A stretch of DNA of 64,000 nucleotides from Chitinophagaceae bacterium (GCA_020403425.1 JADBXR010000020.1:1-64000); one strand, 5' to 3'; counted from the first letter of the stretch, positions 44,592 to 53,531 are shown. The notes: generated by a model from the letters alone, not told the origin. A program made the numbers and translations.

Positions 44592-45507
44592 AAAAGTCGT
44601 TCATAGTATGATCCTTTGCTGCCTGATGGCAGTTCCTGCTGTTTCGCAGGAATTGCAGGCAAGGGTTAGCGTGGTGGCATCAAGGGTGAACTCTACGGTC
44701 GATAAGAAGATATTCACCACATTGCAGACACAGCTGAACAACCTGCTGAACAACCGGAAATGGACCAATGATGTTTTTCAGCCAAACGAGAAGATCGAAT
44801 GCAGTTTCCTGCTGAACATAGAAAGTATCGTGGAGACGAACGTGTACAAAGCCACATTGACCATACAGGCAGCACGACCTGTATATAATAGTTCTTACAA
44901 GGCCGCGCTTGTGAATTTCATTGATGCGGATGTAACTTTCAAGTACCAGGAATTTCAACCGGTAGAGTTCAATGAAAGCAGGGTACAGGGAACAGATGCT
45001 GCTGCGGCCAACCTGCCGGCCATCCTGGCGTATTATGCATACATGATCATCGGCCTCGACTACGATTCGTTCTCGCCCAAAGGCGGGGAGCTTTTCTACC
45101 GTAAGGCGCAGAACATCGTGAACAACGCACCGGAGGGCAGGAATGTAACGGGCTGGCGGGTGTTTGACGGACAACGTAACCGTTACTGGCTCAATGAGAA
45201 CCTGATCAATACCCGGTACAATATCATCCATGACGTACTCTATGCATATTATCGGAAAGGCATGGATAATATGGCTGGGGCAGAAGCAGAAGCCCGTAAG
45301 AACTTGCTGGAAACCCTGATCCAGTTGCAGGCATTCAATAAAGAGAATGCCAATACCATGTTCCTCCAGTTCTTTTTACAGGGGAAAGCGCAGGAACTGA
45401 TCGGTGTTTTCAAAAAGGGGACAGGCGAGCAAAAGAATAAAGCCATTGACATTCTTTCTGAGATCGATGTGATCAATGCTTCACGTTATAAACAGGAATT
45501 GCGATGA
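44581..45507 (+). CDS. DUF4835 family secreted protein
   Basis: 308 residues from the ATG at 44581, which overlaps the coaBC stop by 11 bases; the ATG at 44608 is an alternative. The first 23 residues form a signal peptide (RKVVHSMILCCLMAVPAVSQ). Recognisable family phrases are ELQARVSVVASRVNSTVDKK, NLPAILAYYAYMIIGLDYDS and GWRVFDGQRNRYWLNENLIN. DUF4835 proteins are found almost only in Bacteroidota next to coaBC; the function is unknown, probably periplasmic. Confidence 0.88.
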   Translation: MLNRKVVHSMILCCLMAVPAVSQELQARVSVVASRVNSTVDKKIFTTLQTQLNNLLNNRKWTNDVFQPNEKIECSFLLNIESIVETNVYKATLTIQAARPVYNSSYKAALVNFIDADVTFKYQEFQPVEFNESRVQGTDAAAANLPAILAYYAYMIIGLDYDSFSPKGGELFYRKAQNIVNNAPEGRNVTGWRVFDGQRNRYWLNENLINTRYNIIHDVLYAYYRKGMDNMAGAEAEARKNLLETLIQLQAFNKENANTMFLQFFLQGKAQELIGVFKKGTGEQKNKAIDILSEIDVINASRYKQELR

Positions 45508-45872
45508 GGAACATCATCAAGCTGTTTTGCGGTTGCCTGATTACCTCAATGGGGTGCCGGTCCGCCGTACCTGCTGAAGGGTTACTGGCACCCGATAGCA
45601 TGAAAGTGATCATGTGGGACATGATGAAGGCCGATGAATTGTACCTCCGAATCAGCGCCAAAGACACTACCGCAGCCAGGCGTAAGGAAAATATCCGGTT
45701 ATACGAACAGGTCTTTGCCGTACATAAGATCACCAAAAAGCAGTTCGATAGCAGCTATCATTTTTATGCTACTCATCCCGATCAGTTCAAACTGCTGCTC
45801 GATTCTCTGGATGTGTATGCGTTGCGCGAACGAACCAAACAGTTCGAAAAGAAGTACGGCGCTCCTAAATAG
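45504..45872 (+). CDS. DUF4296-like lipoprotein
   Basis: 122 residues; ATG at 45504 overlaps the previous stop (ATGA), indicating coupling. The N-terminus has a lipobox-like ITSMGC (Cys near residue 18). The body matches the DUF4296 pattern: MWDMMKADELYLR, then VFAVHKITKKQFDSSYHFYA and a Leu-rich helical end. These small lipoproteins are widespread in Bacteroidota and of unknown function. Confidence 0.8.
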   Translation: MRNIIKLFCGCLITSMGCRSAVPAEGLLAPDSMKVIMWDMMKADELYLRISAKDTTAARRKENIRLYEQVFAVHKITKKQFDSSYHFYATHPDQFKLLLDSLDVYALRERTKQFEKKYGAPK

Positions 45873-45910
45873 GGAATCTTCTCTACCTTTATGGGTATAA
45901 CGATTGCCAC

Positions 45911-46612
45911 ATGAACAAAGTATTTGCCAATGCCGACGCGGCCATTCACGACATACCCGATGGTGCCACTTTAATGTTGGGTGGTTTTGGCCTGAATGGT
46001 ATCCCCGAAAACACGATTGCAGCCCTTGTTAAAAAGGGAATCAAGAACCTTACCTGTATCTCCAATAACGCCGGAGTGGATGGTTTTGGTCTGGGCCTGT
46101 TATTACAGACCCGCCAGATCCGGAAAATGATGGCCAGTTATGTGGGAGAGAATGCAGAGTTCGAACGACAGTTATTGAGCGGAGAACTGGAAGTAGACCT
46201 GATACCACAGGGAACCCTGGCTACCCGTATCCAGATGGCCGGAATGGGTATCCCAGCATTTTATACACCTGCCGGTTATGGAACCGAAATTGCTGAAGGA
46301 AAAGAGGTCCGTCAGTTCAACGGTAAGATGTACCTGATGGAACACGCGCTGCATGCGCAGTTCTCGATCGTGAAAGCCTGGAAAGGAGATACGATGGGTA
46401 ATCTGGTCTTCCGTAAGACCACCCGGAATTTCTCTACCTCTATGGCCAAAGCGGGCGATATCACGATCGCTGAGGTAGAGCAGCTGGTACAACCGGGCGA
46501 GATCGATCCGGACGATGTACATGTGGCCGGTGTATACGTACACCGTATCTTCCAGGGAAGCCATTACGAGAAACGGATCGAACGCAAAACGGTTCAGTTA
46601 GTGAAGGGTTAG
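45911..46612 (+). CDS. scoA: 3-oxoacid CoA-transferase subunit A
   Basis: 233 residues. Family I CoA-transferase alpha subunit: GATLMLGGFGLNGIPENTIA, SNNAGVDGFGLGLLLQ and FYTPAGYGTEIAEGKEVRQF. With subunit B it moves CoA between succinyl-CoA and acetoacetate (or similar acids). The gap to scoB is 49 bases and contains one-armed ACTCATTC-type words. Confidence 0.94.
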   Translation: MNKVFANADAAIHDIPDGATLMLGGFGLNGIPENTIAALVKKGIKNLTCISNNAGVDGFGLGLLLQTRQIRKMMASYVGENAEFERQLLSGELEVDLIPQGTLATRIQMAGMGIPAFYTPAGYGTEIAEGKEVRQFNGKMYLMEHALHAQFSIVKAWKGDTMGNLVFRKTTRNFSTSMAKAGDITIAEVEQLVQPGEIDPDDVHVAGVYVHRIFQGSHYEKRIERKTVQLVKG

Positions 46613-46661
46613 CAACACCTGTATCACTAACGACTCATTCCTCATTCTTAATTAATTTCAT

Positions 46662-47318
46662 ATGTCATTAGATAAATTCGGTATCGCCAAACGTATCGCA
46701 CAGGAGCTGAAAGACGGCATGTATGTGAACCTGGGCATTGGTATCCCCACACTGGTCTCCAATTATATTCCTGAAGGTATGACGGTGATCTTCCAGAGCG
46801 AGAACGGCATTCTGGGCATGGGACCTTACCCCATGGAGGCAGAAGTGGATGCGGACCTGATCAACGCAGGAAAAGAGACCGTAACGCTGATACCTGGTGG
46901 GGCTTTCTTCGATAGTGCCGAAAGTTTTGGAATGATCCGTGCAGGTAAGATAGACCTTACTGTGCTGGGAGCCATGGAAGTGAGTGAGAACGGAGATATC
47001 GCCAACTGGAAGATCCCGGGCAAAATGGTGAAAGGAATGGGAGGGGCAATGGACCTGGTGGCCAGTGCCAAGAACATCATTGTGGCCATGATGCATACCA
47101 ATCCCAAGGGAGAAAGCAAACTGCTGCCTGCCTGTACCCTGCCTTTGACAGGAGTGGGCTGTGTTAAAAAAGTAGTGACGGAACTGGCGGTACTGGATAT
47201 CACCCCCGAAGGTTTTGTATTGAAGGAACGAGCCCCAGGTGTATCGGTAGAAGAGATCGTTTCCAAGACCCTGGGCAAACTCATTGTTCCCGGATTTGTA
47301 CCGGAAATGCAACTGTAG
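46662..47318 (+). CDS. scoB: 3-oxoacid CoA-transferase subunit B
   Basis: 218 residues. [20 protein letters not shown] is followed by the catalytic [10 protein letters not shown] (Glu of SENG forms the CoA thioester); [20 protein letters not shown] and [20 protein letters not shown] are further family signatures. It works with ScoA, probably in ketone-body or short acyl-CoA metabolism. Confidence 0.95.
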   Translation: MSLDKFGIAKRIAQELKDGMYVNLGIGIPTLVSNYIPEGMTVIFQSENGILGMGPYPMEAEVDADLINAGKETVTLIPGGAFFDSAESFGMIRAGKIDLTVLGAMEVSENGDIANWKIPGKMVKGMGGAMDLVASAKNIIVAMMHTNPKGESKLLPACTLPLTGVGCVKKVVTELAVLDITPEGFVLKERAPGVSVEEIVSKTLGKLIVPGFVPEMQL

Positions 47319-47425
47319 CTGCCCGTCAACCAGATAAAATAGTGTTTCTTTGCACACCGGAAAACAATCTGGTCAACAGATTGTTTTCATATCGGTAACT
47401 TTCACCAAAAACATAAAATAACACC

Positions 47426-47902
47426 ATGAGTAGTATCCAGACCGGACAAAAAGCTCCCGAATTCGTATTGTTTGATACCGATAAGAACAAGGTATCACTG
47501 GCAGACCAGAAAGGAAGTAATGTAGTTGTATTGTTCTTCCCGCTCGCATTTACTGGCGTTTGTACCACAGAATTGTGTAACGTCAGGGATAATATTGCTA
47601 TCTACAATAACACCAACGCCAAAGTATTCGGAGTATCTGTTGATTCACTTTTCAGCCTGGGTAAATTCAAGGCCGAGCAGAACTTGAACTTCCCGCTGCT
47701 GAGTGATTTTAACAAGGAAGCGGCCAAGGCCTTTGACGTATTGTATGAAACCTTCCCCGCATTCGAAATGCAGGGCGTAAGTAAACGCGCGGCTTTCGTC
47801 ATCGATAAAGAAGGTGTTGTGCGTTATGCGGAAGTATGTGCTACCCCGGGTGACCTGCCTAATTTTGCTGCGATCCAGGAAACACTGTCCGGATTGAACT
47901 AA
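47426..47902 (+). CDS. Peroxiredoxin (AhpC/TSA family)
   Basis: 158 residues. The peroxidatic site is FTGVCTTELC with Cys at residues 46 and 51; a third Cys lies near residue 138 (YAEVCATPGDL). It reduces hydroperoxides using thiol reductants in the cytoplasm. The TxxC spacing and Thr match the AhpE/Prx group; whether it is 1-Cys or uses Cys51 as resolving residue cannot be decided from sequence. A terminator follows directly. Confidence 0.92.
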   Translation: MSSIQTGQKAPEFVLFDTDKNKVSLADQKGSNVVVLFFPLAFTGVCTTELCNVRDNIAIYNNTNAKVFGVSVDSLFSLGKFKAEQNLNFPLLSDFNKEAAKAFDVLYETFPAFEMQGVSKRAAFVIDKEGVVRYAEVCATPGDLPNFAAIQETLSGLN

Positions 47903-47911
47903 AATAGCCTC

Positions 47912-47949
47912 AAAAAATGCCTTCCGGCTCGTAACCGGAGGGCATTTTT
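47912..47949 (+). terminator. Intrinsic terminator after the peroxiredoxin gene
   Basis: AAAAAATGCCTTCCGG faces CCGGAGGGCATTTTT with one small internal mismatch and a 7-base loop. Confidence 0.87.
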
Positions 47950-48007
47950 GTTAAAAATAGGCTGAAACCCTTGTTAAAACGGGTTAGATTTAAGTAATTT
48001 GTCATGC

Positions 48008-48361
48008 ATGCGCAAATTTTACCTGATCGGACTGGTACTCTTCTCCCTTTTCAGCAGCAGTTTTGGTGCTGATGATACCGTGTACTGGAATTTCACCGAC
48101 GGTTCTACCCCCAAGATCGCGCATTTTTATCCGAACCCTGCCACCAGTTATATCAACTTCACTTTTGATAAATCGGTTGATAAATCCTACACCTTGCAGG
48201 TTTATAATTTCATTGGGAAAAAGATGAATGAGTATCGTATCACTGATGCCAAACTCACCATCAACCTGGATGATAATTATTTAAGGGGCCTCTACATCTA
48301 CCAGCTGCGGGACCAAAGCGGAAGGATCGTGGAATCTGGTAAGTTCCAGGTGAACAAGTAG
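48008..48361 (+). CDS. Free-standing T9SS type A sorting-domain protein
   Basis: 117 residues from the ATG at 48008; the TTG at 47999 would add only MSC. A signal peptide (MRKFYLIGLVLFSLFSSSFG) is followed by about 20 linker residues and then a complete type A sorting domain: FYPNPATSYINFTF, LQVYNFIGKKMNEY, LRGLYIYQLRDQSGRIVESG. In normal cargo this domain is the C-terminal tag for type IX secretion and is cut off. Here no cargo precedes it, so it is either a tiny secreted protein or a remnant. Confidence 0.82.
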   Translation: MRKFYLIGLVLFSLFSSSFGADDTVYWNFTDGSTPKIAHFYPNPATSYINFTFDKSVDKSYTLQVYNFIGKKMNEYRITDAKLTINLDDNYLRGLYIYQLRDQSGRIVESGKFQVNK

Positions 48362-48370
48362 CCGTTTGGT

Positions 48371-48450
48371 TTGATTGGTGGATTGGCGAATTATCGGATT
48401 CGCTGATGAATCGCTTGAGATCACCCTCCATCCGATAATTCTCCAATCAA
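48371..48450. repeat. GGATTGG-family inverted repeat
   Basis: TTGATTGG (48371-48378) and GAATTATCGGAT (48388-48399) face ATCCGATAATTC (48430-48441) and CCAATCAA (48443-48450); the 12-bp and 8-bp blocks pair perfectly. It lies between the T9SS-tail gene and rlmI, which are convergent. Confidence 0.7.
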
Positions 48451-48469
48451 TTCATCTACAAATCATTTG

Positions 48470-49645
48470 TTACCTGTCTGTAACCTCTACGATCAGAAAT
48501 TTCAGATAGTTCGTGTTCTCCATACCCCAGATGATCGGGTGGTCGCTGGCCTGTGCCTGAAAAGTCACCTGCCGTATTCTTTTGCGTGCATCTTTGGCGG
48601 CCTGGTCAATGGTTTGCAGGAACTGTTCGGGTGATACCAGGTTGGTACAACTGGATGTTACCAGGAAACCTCCATTCCGAACGAGTTTCATGCCACGAAG
48701 GTTGATCTCCTTATAACCCGTCAAAGCTTTTTGTATGTTCTCGCGGCTTTTGGTGAAAGCGGGTGGGTCCAGCATCACCACATCGTATTGTTTGCCTTCC
48801 TTGCCCCATTGTTTCAATACATCGAATGCATTCACGGCTTCGAAGTGGCAGATAGTATCCAATTGGTTCAGGGCGGCATTCTTATTGGCTTGTGCCACAG
48901 CGGTCTCAGAAATGTCCAGTCCCAGCACCGATTTGGCTCCATAGTGAGCCGCATGGATCTCGAATGTGCCTGTATAGGTGAACACGCCCAATACCTCGGC
49001 ATCTTTTACAATATGCTGAATGGCGCGGCGGTTATCCTGCTGGTCCAGAAAATAACCGGTCTTCTGTCCGTTCTCAATATCCACCCAGAATTTCAGACCG
49101 TTCTCGTTGATGCATATATTGGTGTCGAACGGGGCTGATAAGAACCCTTTCTGCTGGGGTAACCCCTCCAGTTCACGAACAGGTACATCGTTCCTTTCAT
49201 AGATACCTTTCGGCGAAAAAATGGCTTCTATTGCCGAAACAATGGCTGTTTTCCAGGTATCTATCCCGAGTGAAAGGGTCTGGATCACAAAATAGTCGTT
49301 GAACTTGTCGATGATCAGGGCGGGCAGCCCATCGGCTTCACCAAATACGAGCCGGCAGTTTTCGGTATAACCTATCTTTTTCCGGTATTGCCATGCCTGC
49401 AGGATGCGGTTATGGAAAAATTGCTCATTGATGGTCTCCCCTTTGCGGGTAAGCAGTCGCACCAGTATCTGCGATTTTGGGTTGATGTAACCACGGCCAC
49501 AAGGCTTGCCATCGCCATAGTATACGTTCACAATATCCCCGCCGGCCACTTCGCCCTCAATTCTTTCCACTTCATTTCCATAGATCCAGGGGTGCCCGTT
49601 GGCGATCCTGGGGGCGATCTTTTTCCGGAGATATACATTTGTCAT
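48470..49645 (-). CDS. rlmI: 23S rRNA (cytosine1962-C5)-methyltransferase-like RlmI
   Basis: 391 residues. An N-terminal PUA domain (VYLRKKIAPRIANGHPWIYG) precedes a class I SAM methyltransferase. The target-binding motif DPPAFTKS and the SAM region VLGVFTYTGTFEIHAAHYGA are present, along with GLDISETAVAQANKNA; YFLDQQDNRR is typical of the RlmI/RlmK family. In E. coli the enzyme makes m5C1962. The motif I reads VLGVFTYTGTF rather than the common VLDxFSYTGGF. It is divergent from grpE across a T/G-rich inverted repeat. Confidence 0.9.
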   Translation of the reverse strand: MTNVYLRKKIAPRIANGHPWIYGNEVERIEGEVAGGDIVNVYYGDGKPCGRGYINPKSQILVRLLTRKGETINEQFFHNRILQAWQYRKKIGYTENCRLVFGEADGLPALIIDKFNDYFVIQTLSLGIDTWKTAIVSAIEAIFSPKGIYERNDVPVRELEGLPQQKGFLSAPFDTNICINENGLKFWVDIENGQKTGYFLDQQDNRRAIQHIVKDAEVLGVFTYTGTFEIHAAHYGAKSVLGLDISETAVAQANKNAALNQLDTICHFEAVNAFDVLKQWGKEGKQYDVVMLDPPAFTKSRENIQKALTGYKEINLRGMKLVRNGGFLVTSSCTNLVSPEQFLQTIDQAAKDARKRIRQVTFQAQASDHPIIWGMENTNYLKFLIVEVTDR

Positions 49646-49658
49646 GGGTCAAAGATAG

Positions 49659-49755
49659 TGGTTTGGGTTTGGGAGTTTGGGGTTTGGAGTATAGGGGAGC
49701 TACGCTGAGATTCTCTCTAAACCCCAAACTCCCAACCCCAAACCCCAAACTCCAC
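49659..49755. repeat. TTTGGG word inverted repeat with G-quadruplex potential
   Basis: GGTTTGGGTTTGGGAGTTTG and following bases (to 49690) face AAACCCCAAACTCCCAACCC and following bases (to 49755), nearly perfect reverse complements over about 26 bp. On the minus strand the right arm has four G-runs of 3-4 (complement of 49722-49746), fitting G3+N1-7. It lies in the divergent rlmI/grpE region. Confidence 0.7.
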
Positions 49756-49833
49756 TTCCTTCCTGCCATTTTTTCCCTTTTCTTTGCCCCGGCAATATTT
49801 TTGACAGGTATTGTTGCACAACGAATTATTACT

Positions 49834-50403
49834 ATGGAAGAGCAAGAAATGACACAAAACCCTGAAAGTAAAGAAACGGTGAACGAAATGGATATCAATA
49901 CTGACGAAAATGCAGCCGGAACCTCGCACCTGAACGAGCCGGTAACAGAGGGTAATGGCCTTGAAAAACTGCAGGCTGAGCTGCAGGAACAAAAGGATAA
50001 ATACCTGCGCCTGATGGCAGAATTCGACAATTTCCGCCGCAGAACGGCCAAAGAGCGTCTGGAATTGATGCAGACCGCCGGAAAAGAAGTGATCATATCC
50101 CTGCTGGAAGTGCTGGACGATTGCGACCGGGCCGAAAAACAATTACAGGCCTCTGATGATATAACCCTACAGAAGGAAGGCATCCAGTTAGTGTTTAACA
50201 AACTGCGCAGCACCCTGCAGGCCAAAGGGGTAAAGGTCATGGAGAGCGTGAATACGGATTTTGATGTAGAGAAACACGAAGCCATCACCGAAATACCTGC
50301 ACCCAACGCTGATATGCAGGGTAAAGTGATGGATGAAGTGGTGAAAGGCTATTATCTGAACGATAAGATCATTCGTTTTGCCAAAGTGGTGGTCGGAAAA
50401 TAA
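49834..50403 (+). CDS. grpE: Nucleotide exchange factor GrpE
   Basis: 189 residues from the ATG at 49834 (MEEQEMTQNPE); the frame is open 65 codons upstream but that segment translates the TTTGGG repeat and is not coding. After an acidic N-terminus comes the long helix (LQAELQEQKDKYLRLMAEFD), then NFRRRTAKERLELM and the beta-domain end (MDEVVKGYYLNDKIIRFAKV). GrpE releases ADP from DnaK. It is followed by dnaJ; dnaK is elsewhere. Confidence 0.95.
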   Translation: MEEQEMTQNPESKETVNEMDINTDENAAGTSHLNEPVTEGNGLEKLQAELQEQKDKYLRLMAEFDNFRRRTAKERLELMQTAGKEVIISLLEVLDDCDRAEKQLQASDDITLQKEGIQLVFNKLRSTLQAKGVKVMESVNTDFDVEKHEAITEIPAPNADMQGKVMDEVVKGYYLNDKIIRFAKVVVGK

Positions 50404-50421
50404 AATTGTGAACCAGGAACC

Positions 50422-50468
50422 TTTAGCTGCGAGCTGGGTTCCGGTCTTATTATATGCTCGCAGCTAAA
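50422..50468. repeat. AGCT-word perfect hairpin between grpE and dnaJ
   Basis: TTTAGCTGCGAGC (50422-50434) and GCTCGCAGCTAAA (50456-50468) are perfect 13-base reverse complements; the spacer is 21 bases. It ends 12 bases before the dnaJ ATG and has no T-run. Confidence 0.7.
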
Positions 50469-50480
50469 AGCTAGAAGCCA

Positions 50481-51647
50481 ATGGCTAATAAAAGAGATTT
50501 TTACGAAATACTGGGTGTCAGCAAATCAGCCAGTGCCGATGAGATCAAAAAAGCTTATCGGAAAGTGGCCATGCAGTACCACCCCGACCGTAATCCCGGT
50601 GATAAAGCAGCCGAAGAGAAGTTCAAAGAAGCTGCAGAAGCCTACGAGATACTGAGTGACGCGGATAAAAAAGCCAAATATGACCGTTACGGGCACCAGG
50701 CATTTGGTCCGGGCACATCGGGTGGTGGTGCGTACAGTGGTAATATGGATGATATCTTCAGCCAGTTCGGGGATATTTTCGGAGAAGATATGTTCGGTAG
50801 TTTCTTTGGTGGCGGTGGTGGAAGACGTGGTGGCGGTGGCCGTGCAGCTCGTGGTCAGCGCGGAAGCAACCTGCGTATCAAACTCAAATTGACTTTTGAA
50901 GAGATCGCCAAAGGGGTTACCAAGAGTGTGAAAGTGAAAAAACATGTGGTGTGCAGCACTTGCGGTGGTAATGGCGCAAAAGATAAGAGCAGCGTACAGA
51001 CCTGTGGAACCTGTAATGGCAGCGGTCAGGTAAGAAAAGTTACCAGCACTTTCCTGGGACAAATGCAGACCGTGACCACCTGTCCTACCTGTAATGGGGA
51101 AGGTACCACAGTAACTGCCAAATGCGGATCCTGTAAAGGAGAGGGAAGGGTATATGGCGAAGAGACCATCAGCATCGATATACCGGCCGGTGTACAGGAA
51201 GGTATGCAACTGAGCATGAGCGGAAAGGGTAATGCCGGTGAAAGAGGTGGTGCACCGGGCGACCTCATCATACAGATAGAAGAAGAAGCACATCCGGAAT
51301 TGCATAGGGATGGATTGAATGTGGCATATGATCTCCATATCTCGATCCCTGATGCCGTATTCGGCACACATGTGGAAGTGCCGACCATTGATGGTCGTGC
51401 CAAGATCAAGATACCACCGGGTACACAGAGTGGAAAGATCTTCCGCCTGAAAGGGAAAGGTTTTCCTGAAGTACAGGGGTATGGCAAGGGCGACCAGTTG
51501 ATACAGGTGAACGTATGGACGCCGCAGCATGTAACGGCCGAGGAAAAAGAAGCGCTGGAGAAAATGGGTAAGAGTGATAATTTTAAACCACATCCCAGTA
51601 AAGGGGAGAAGAGTTTCTTCGAACGGATACGGGATGCGTTCAATTGA
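50481..51647 (+). CDS. dnaJ: Chaperone DnaJ
   Basis: 388 residues, full-length type I. J-domain with HPD ([13 protein letters not shown], about residue 34), a Gly/Phe-rich linker ([10 protein letters not shown] preceded by many Gly), four zinc-binding CxxCxGxG motifs ([32 protein letters not shown]; about residues 155-220), then the substrate-binding C-terminal domains. It delivers unfolded clients to DnaK. Confidence 0.97.
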   Translation: MANKRDFYEILGVSKSASADEIKKAYRKVAMQYHPDRNPGDKAAEEKFKEAAEAYEILSDADKKAKYDRYGHQAFGPGTSGGGAYSGNMDDIFSQFGDIFGEDMFGSFFGGGGGRRGGGGRAARGQRGSNLRIKLKLTFEEIAKGVTKSVKVKKHVVCSTCGGNGAKDKSSVQTCGTCNGSGQVRKVTSTFLGQMQTVTTCPTCNGEGTTVTAKCGSCKGEGRVYGEETISIDIPAGVQEGMQLSMSGKGNAGERGGAPGDLIIQIEEEAHPELHRDGLNVAYDLHISIPDAVFGTHVEVPTIDGRAKIKIPPGTQSGKIFRLKGKGFPEVQGYGKGDQLIQVNVWTPQHVTAEEKEALEKMGKSDNFKPHPSKGEKSFFERIRDAFN

Positions 51648-51650
51648 TAT

Positions 51651-51682
51651 AAAAATGCCTCGCCATACAGCGAGGCATTTTT
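51651..51682. terminator. Bidirectional terminator between dnaJ and the VWA gene
   Basis: AAAAATGCCTCGC (51651-51663), loop CATACA, GCGAGGCATTTTT (51670-51682). Perfect stem flanked by A-run and T-run, suiting two convergent genes. Confidence 0.9.
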
Positions 51683-51686
51683 GTAT

Positions 51687-53453
51687 CTAGTCACCAAGCT
51701 TTTTGTTTTTTCGTTCTTTACCCGGATGATAGATCCTGATGGCTTTTTCTACCAGTGACAGGAATTCTGCTTGTTGGGGGTCCTGAGGATCGGCCGCTGT
51801 TCTGGCCAGCGACCACACATCTTCAGGCGAATGGTTTCGGGTAAATCTCGAATGTTTCAGGATGGACCCGAACATGGCCACCGAAGCGGCGAATCGGTAA
51901 GTGGAATCGATCGCCTCAATTCTTTCTGCCTGACCGATGATGGGGAACGACTGCTGCAGGATACTGTCCTTTCCCGGTATCCTGCATTGCAGGGAAGCAT
52001 TGGCGATCCATTTTTTTTCGTTCAGTTTATCTGATGCCGGTACGATCTCGAAGATGGCCATCAGGGAATGCCCGCTGCCGATCTCACCACCCTCCAGTTC
52101 TCCCGTGCTGTCGTTCGTGGAATACGATTTATTATCGAATCCGATCAGCCTGTATTCGCTGATGCTGTTCGGTTGAAAGGATACTTTGATGAACGCATTA
52201 TTGGCAACCGAGTACAAGGTCTGTGTAAACTCTTTTACCAGTACTTTCTGCGCTTCCTGCAGGTTATCGATATAGGCAAAATTACCATTGCCCTTTTTGG
52301 CAAGCCCTTCCAGTTTGCTGTCTTTGTAATTGCCCATTCCCACCCCCAGGCAGGTCAGATAAATGCCGCTCTGCCGGTAACCACTGATCATGGCTTCCAG
52401 TTCCAATTCTGATGTCTGACCAATGTTGAAATCGCCATCGGTGGCAAGTATCACGCGGTTGTTCCCATTTTTGATAAAACTTTTTTTTGCCAGTTCGTAA
52501 GCAATGCGGATCGCTCCTTCGCCGGGTGTATCACCACTGGCCACCAAAGAGTCGATGGCTTCACGGATCCTTTTTTTATGTGCGCCACCTGTTGGTGCCA
52601 AAGCTACACCCACACCGCCGCCATAGGTCACGATGGTGATGGTGTCTTTCTCACGTAGGTTATCTGTCAGCAAGCCGAAAGCAGATTGTAACAGGGGCAA
52701 CCGATTGGGCTTGTCCATGGAACCTGATATATCTATCAGGAATACAAGATTGGATGAAGGAATACTATCCAATACCAACTTGGGTGCCGTGATGTTCAGG
52801 AACAGCAATTGGTTTTGTTCTTCCCATGGGCAGGTGCTCAACTGACTCCTGAAGCTAAAATAACCGGAGTCTTTTTTTGTACCCTGTATCTTCGAAAGGT
52901 CGAAATAGTTCAGCATCTCTTCTATGCGTACGGCATCGATCGGTACCGTCATCTCGTGGTTCAGGAACCGGCGGATATTGCTATAGGAGGCTTTATTGAT
53001 GTTCAGGGAAAAACCTGTTTCCGGATATTGTGCTGCTGCAATAAAACCATTTTCCACGAGGTTGCTGTAACTCTCTCCCAGAATGGAGAAGAAATTACCG
53101 CGATTGCCTTTCAGGTTGGTGGTGATGGATACGGGTTTACGGCTGTAGAGATTAGCCGTAGCCGGCAACATCTTCATGGTAATGGACAGAAATTTCCGGG
53201 TATCGATGGCCATGTGGATCGTTTCGTAACCTGCCAGGCTAAGCCGGATACTGTCATTGATACTGGATGTGGATATGCCAAACGTGCCGGTACTGCCGCT
53301 GTAGTAAGGAAAACTGCCTCTTGATTTCAACTGGATCTTAACCCCCTGTAACCATTGCCCACGATCATCGCGTACTTCGCCACGCAGGTAATATTGCCCC
53401 TGTACTGTGGAAAAGCCAAGCAATACACATACAGCCCAAATGATCTGTTTCAT
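51687..53453 (-). CDS. Secreted VWA-domain protein with carboxypeptidase-like N-domain (YfbK type)
   Basis: 588 residues with a signal peptide (MKQIIWAVCVLLGFSTVQG). Residues about 20-95 look like a carboxypeptidase-D regulatory repeat (YLRGEVRDDRGQWLQGVKIQ), common in Bacteroidota exported proteins. A VWA N-terminal region follows (NIRRFLNHEMTVPIDAVRIE), then the VWA domain with an intact MIDAS (VFLIDISGSMD, GDTPGEGAIR, ATDGDFNIGQTS), and a DUF3520-like C-terminal region. Binding partner unknown; the MIDAS suggests metal-dependent protein binding in the periplasm or on the surface. Confidence 0.88.
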   Translation of the reverse strand: MKQIIWAVCVLLGFSTVQGQYYLRGEVRDDRGQWLQGVKIQLKSRGSFPYYSGSTGTFGISTSSINDSIRLSLAGYETIHMAIDTRKFLSITMKMLPATANLYSRKPVSITTNLKGNRGNFFSILGESYSNLVENGFIAAAQYPETGFSLNINKASYSNIRRFLNHEMTVPIDAVRIEEMLNYFDLSKIQGTKKDSGYFSFRSQLSTCPWEEQNQLLFLNITAPKLVLDSIPSSNLVFLIDISGSMDKPNRLPLLQSAFGLLTDNLREKDTITIVTYGGGVGVALAPTGGAHKKRIREAIDSLVASGDTPGEGAIRIAYELAKKSFIKNGNNRVILATDGDFNIGQTSELELEAMISGYRQSGIYLTCLGVGMGNYKDSKLEGLAKKGNGNFAYIDNLQEAQKVLVKEFTQTLYSVANNAFIKVSFQPNSISEYRLIGFDNKSYSTNDSTGELEGGEIGSGHSLMAIFEIVPASDKLNEKKWIANASLQCRIPGKDSILQQSFPIIGQAERIEAIDSTYRFAASVAMFGSILKHSRFTRNHSPEDVWSLARTAADPQDPQQAEFLSLVEKAIRIYHPGKERKNKKLGD

Positions 53454-53531
53454 TGGTCAGCAGGATTTTAATTAAGATAACACAGAATACAGGCAATGGC
53501 AAGTGCCTGTAAAAGATTAGCAGAATTTTGG

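Noticed and set aside
49659..49755. Transposon terminal inverted repeats
   Set aside because: The arms are only 36 bases apart, there is no transposase and the spacer has no coding capacity.
49639..49833. N-terminal extension of GrpE by 65 residues
   Set aside because: It translates the TTTGGG inverted repeat and promoter; GrpE similarity begins at the ATG at 49834.
50526..51593. 355-codon open frame antisense to dnaJ
   Set aside because: Mirror frame of the Gly-rich and zinc-motif regions; no family features.
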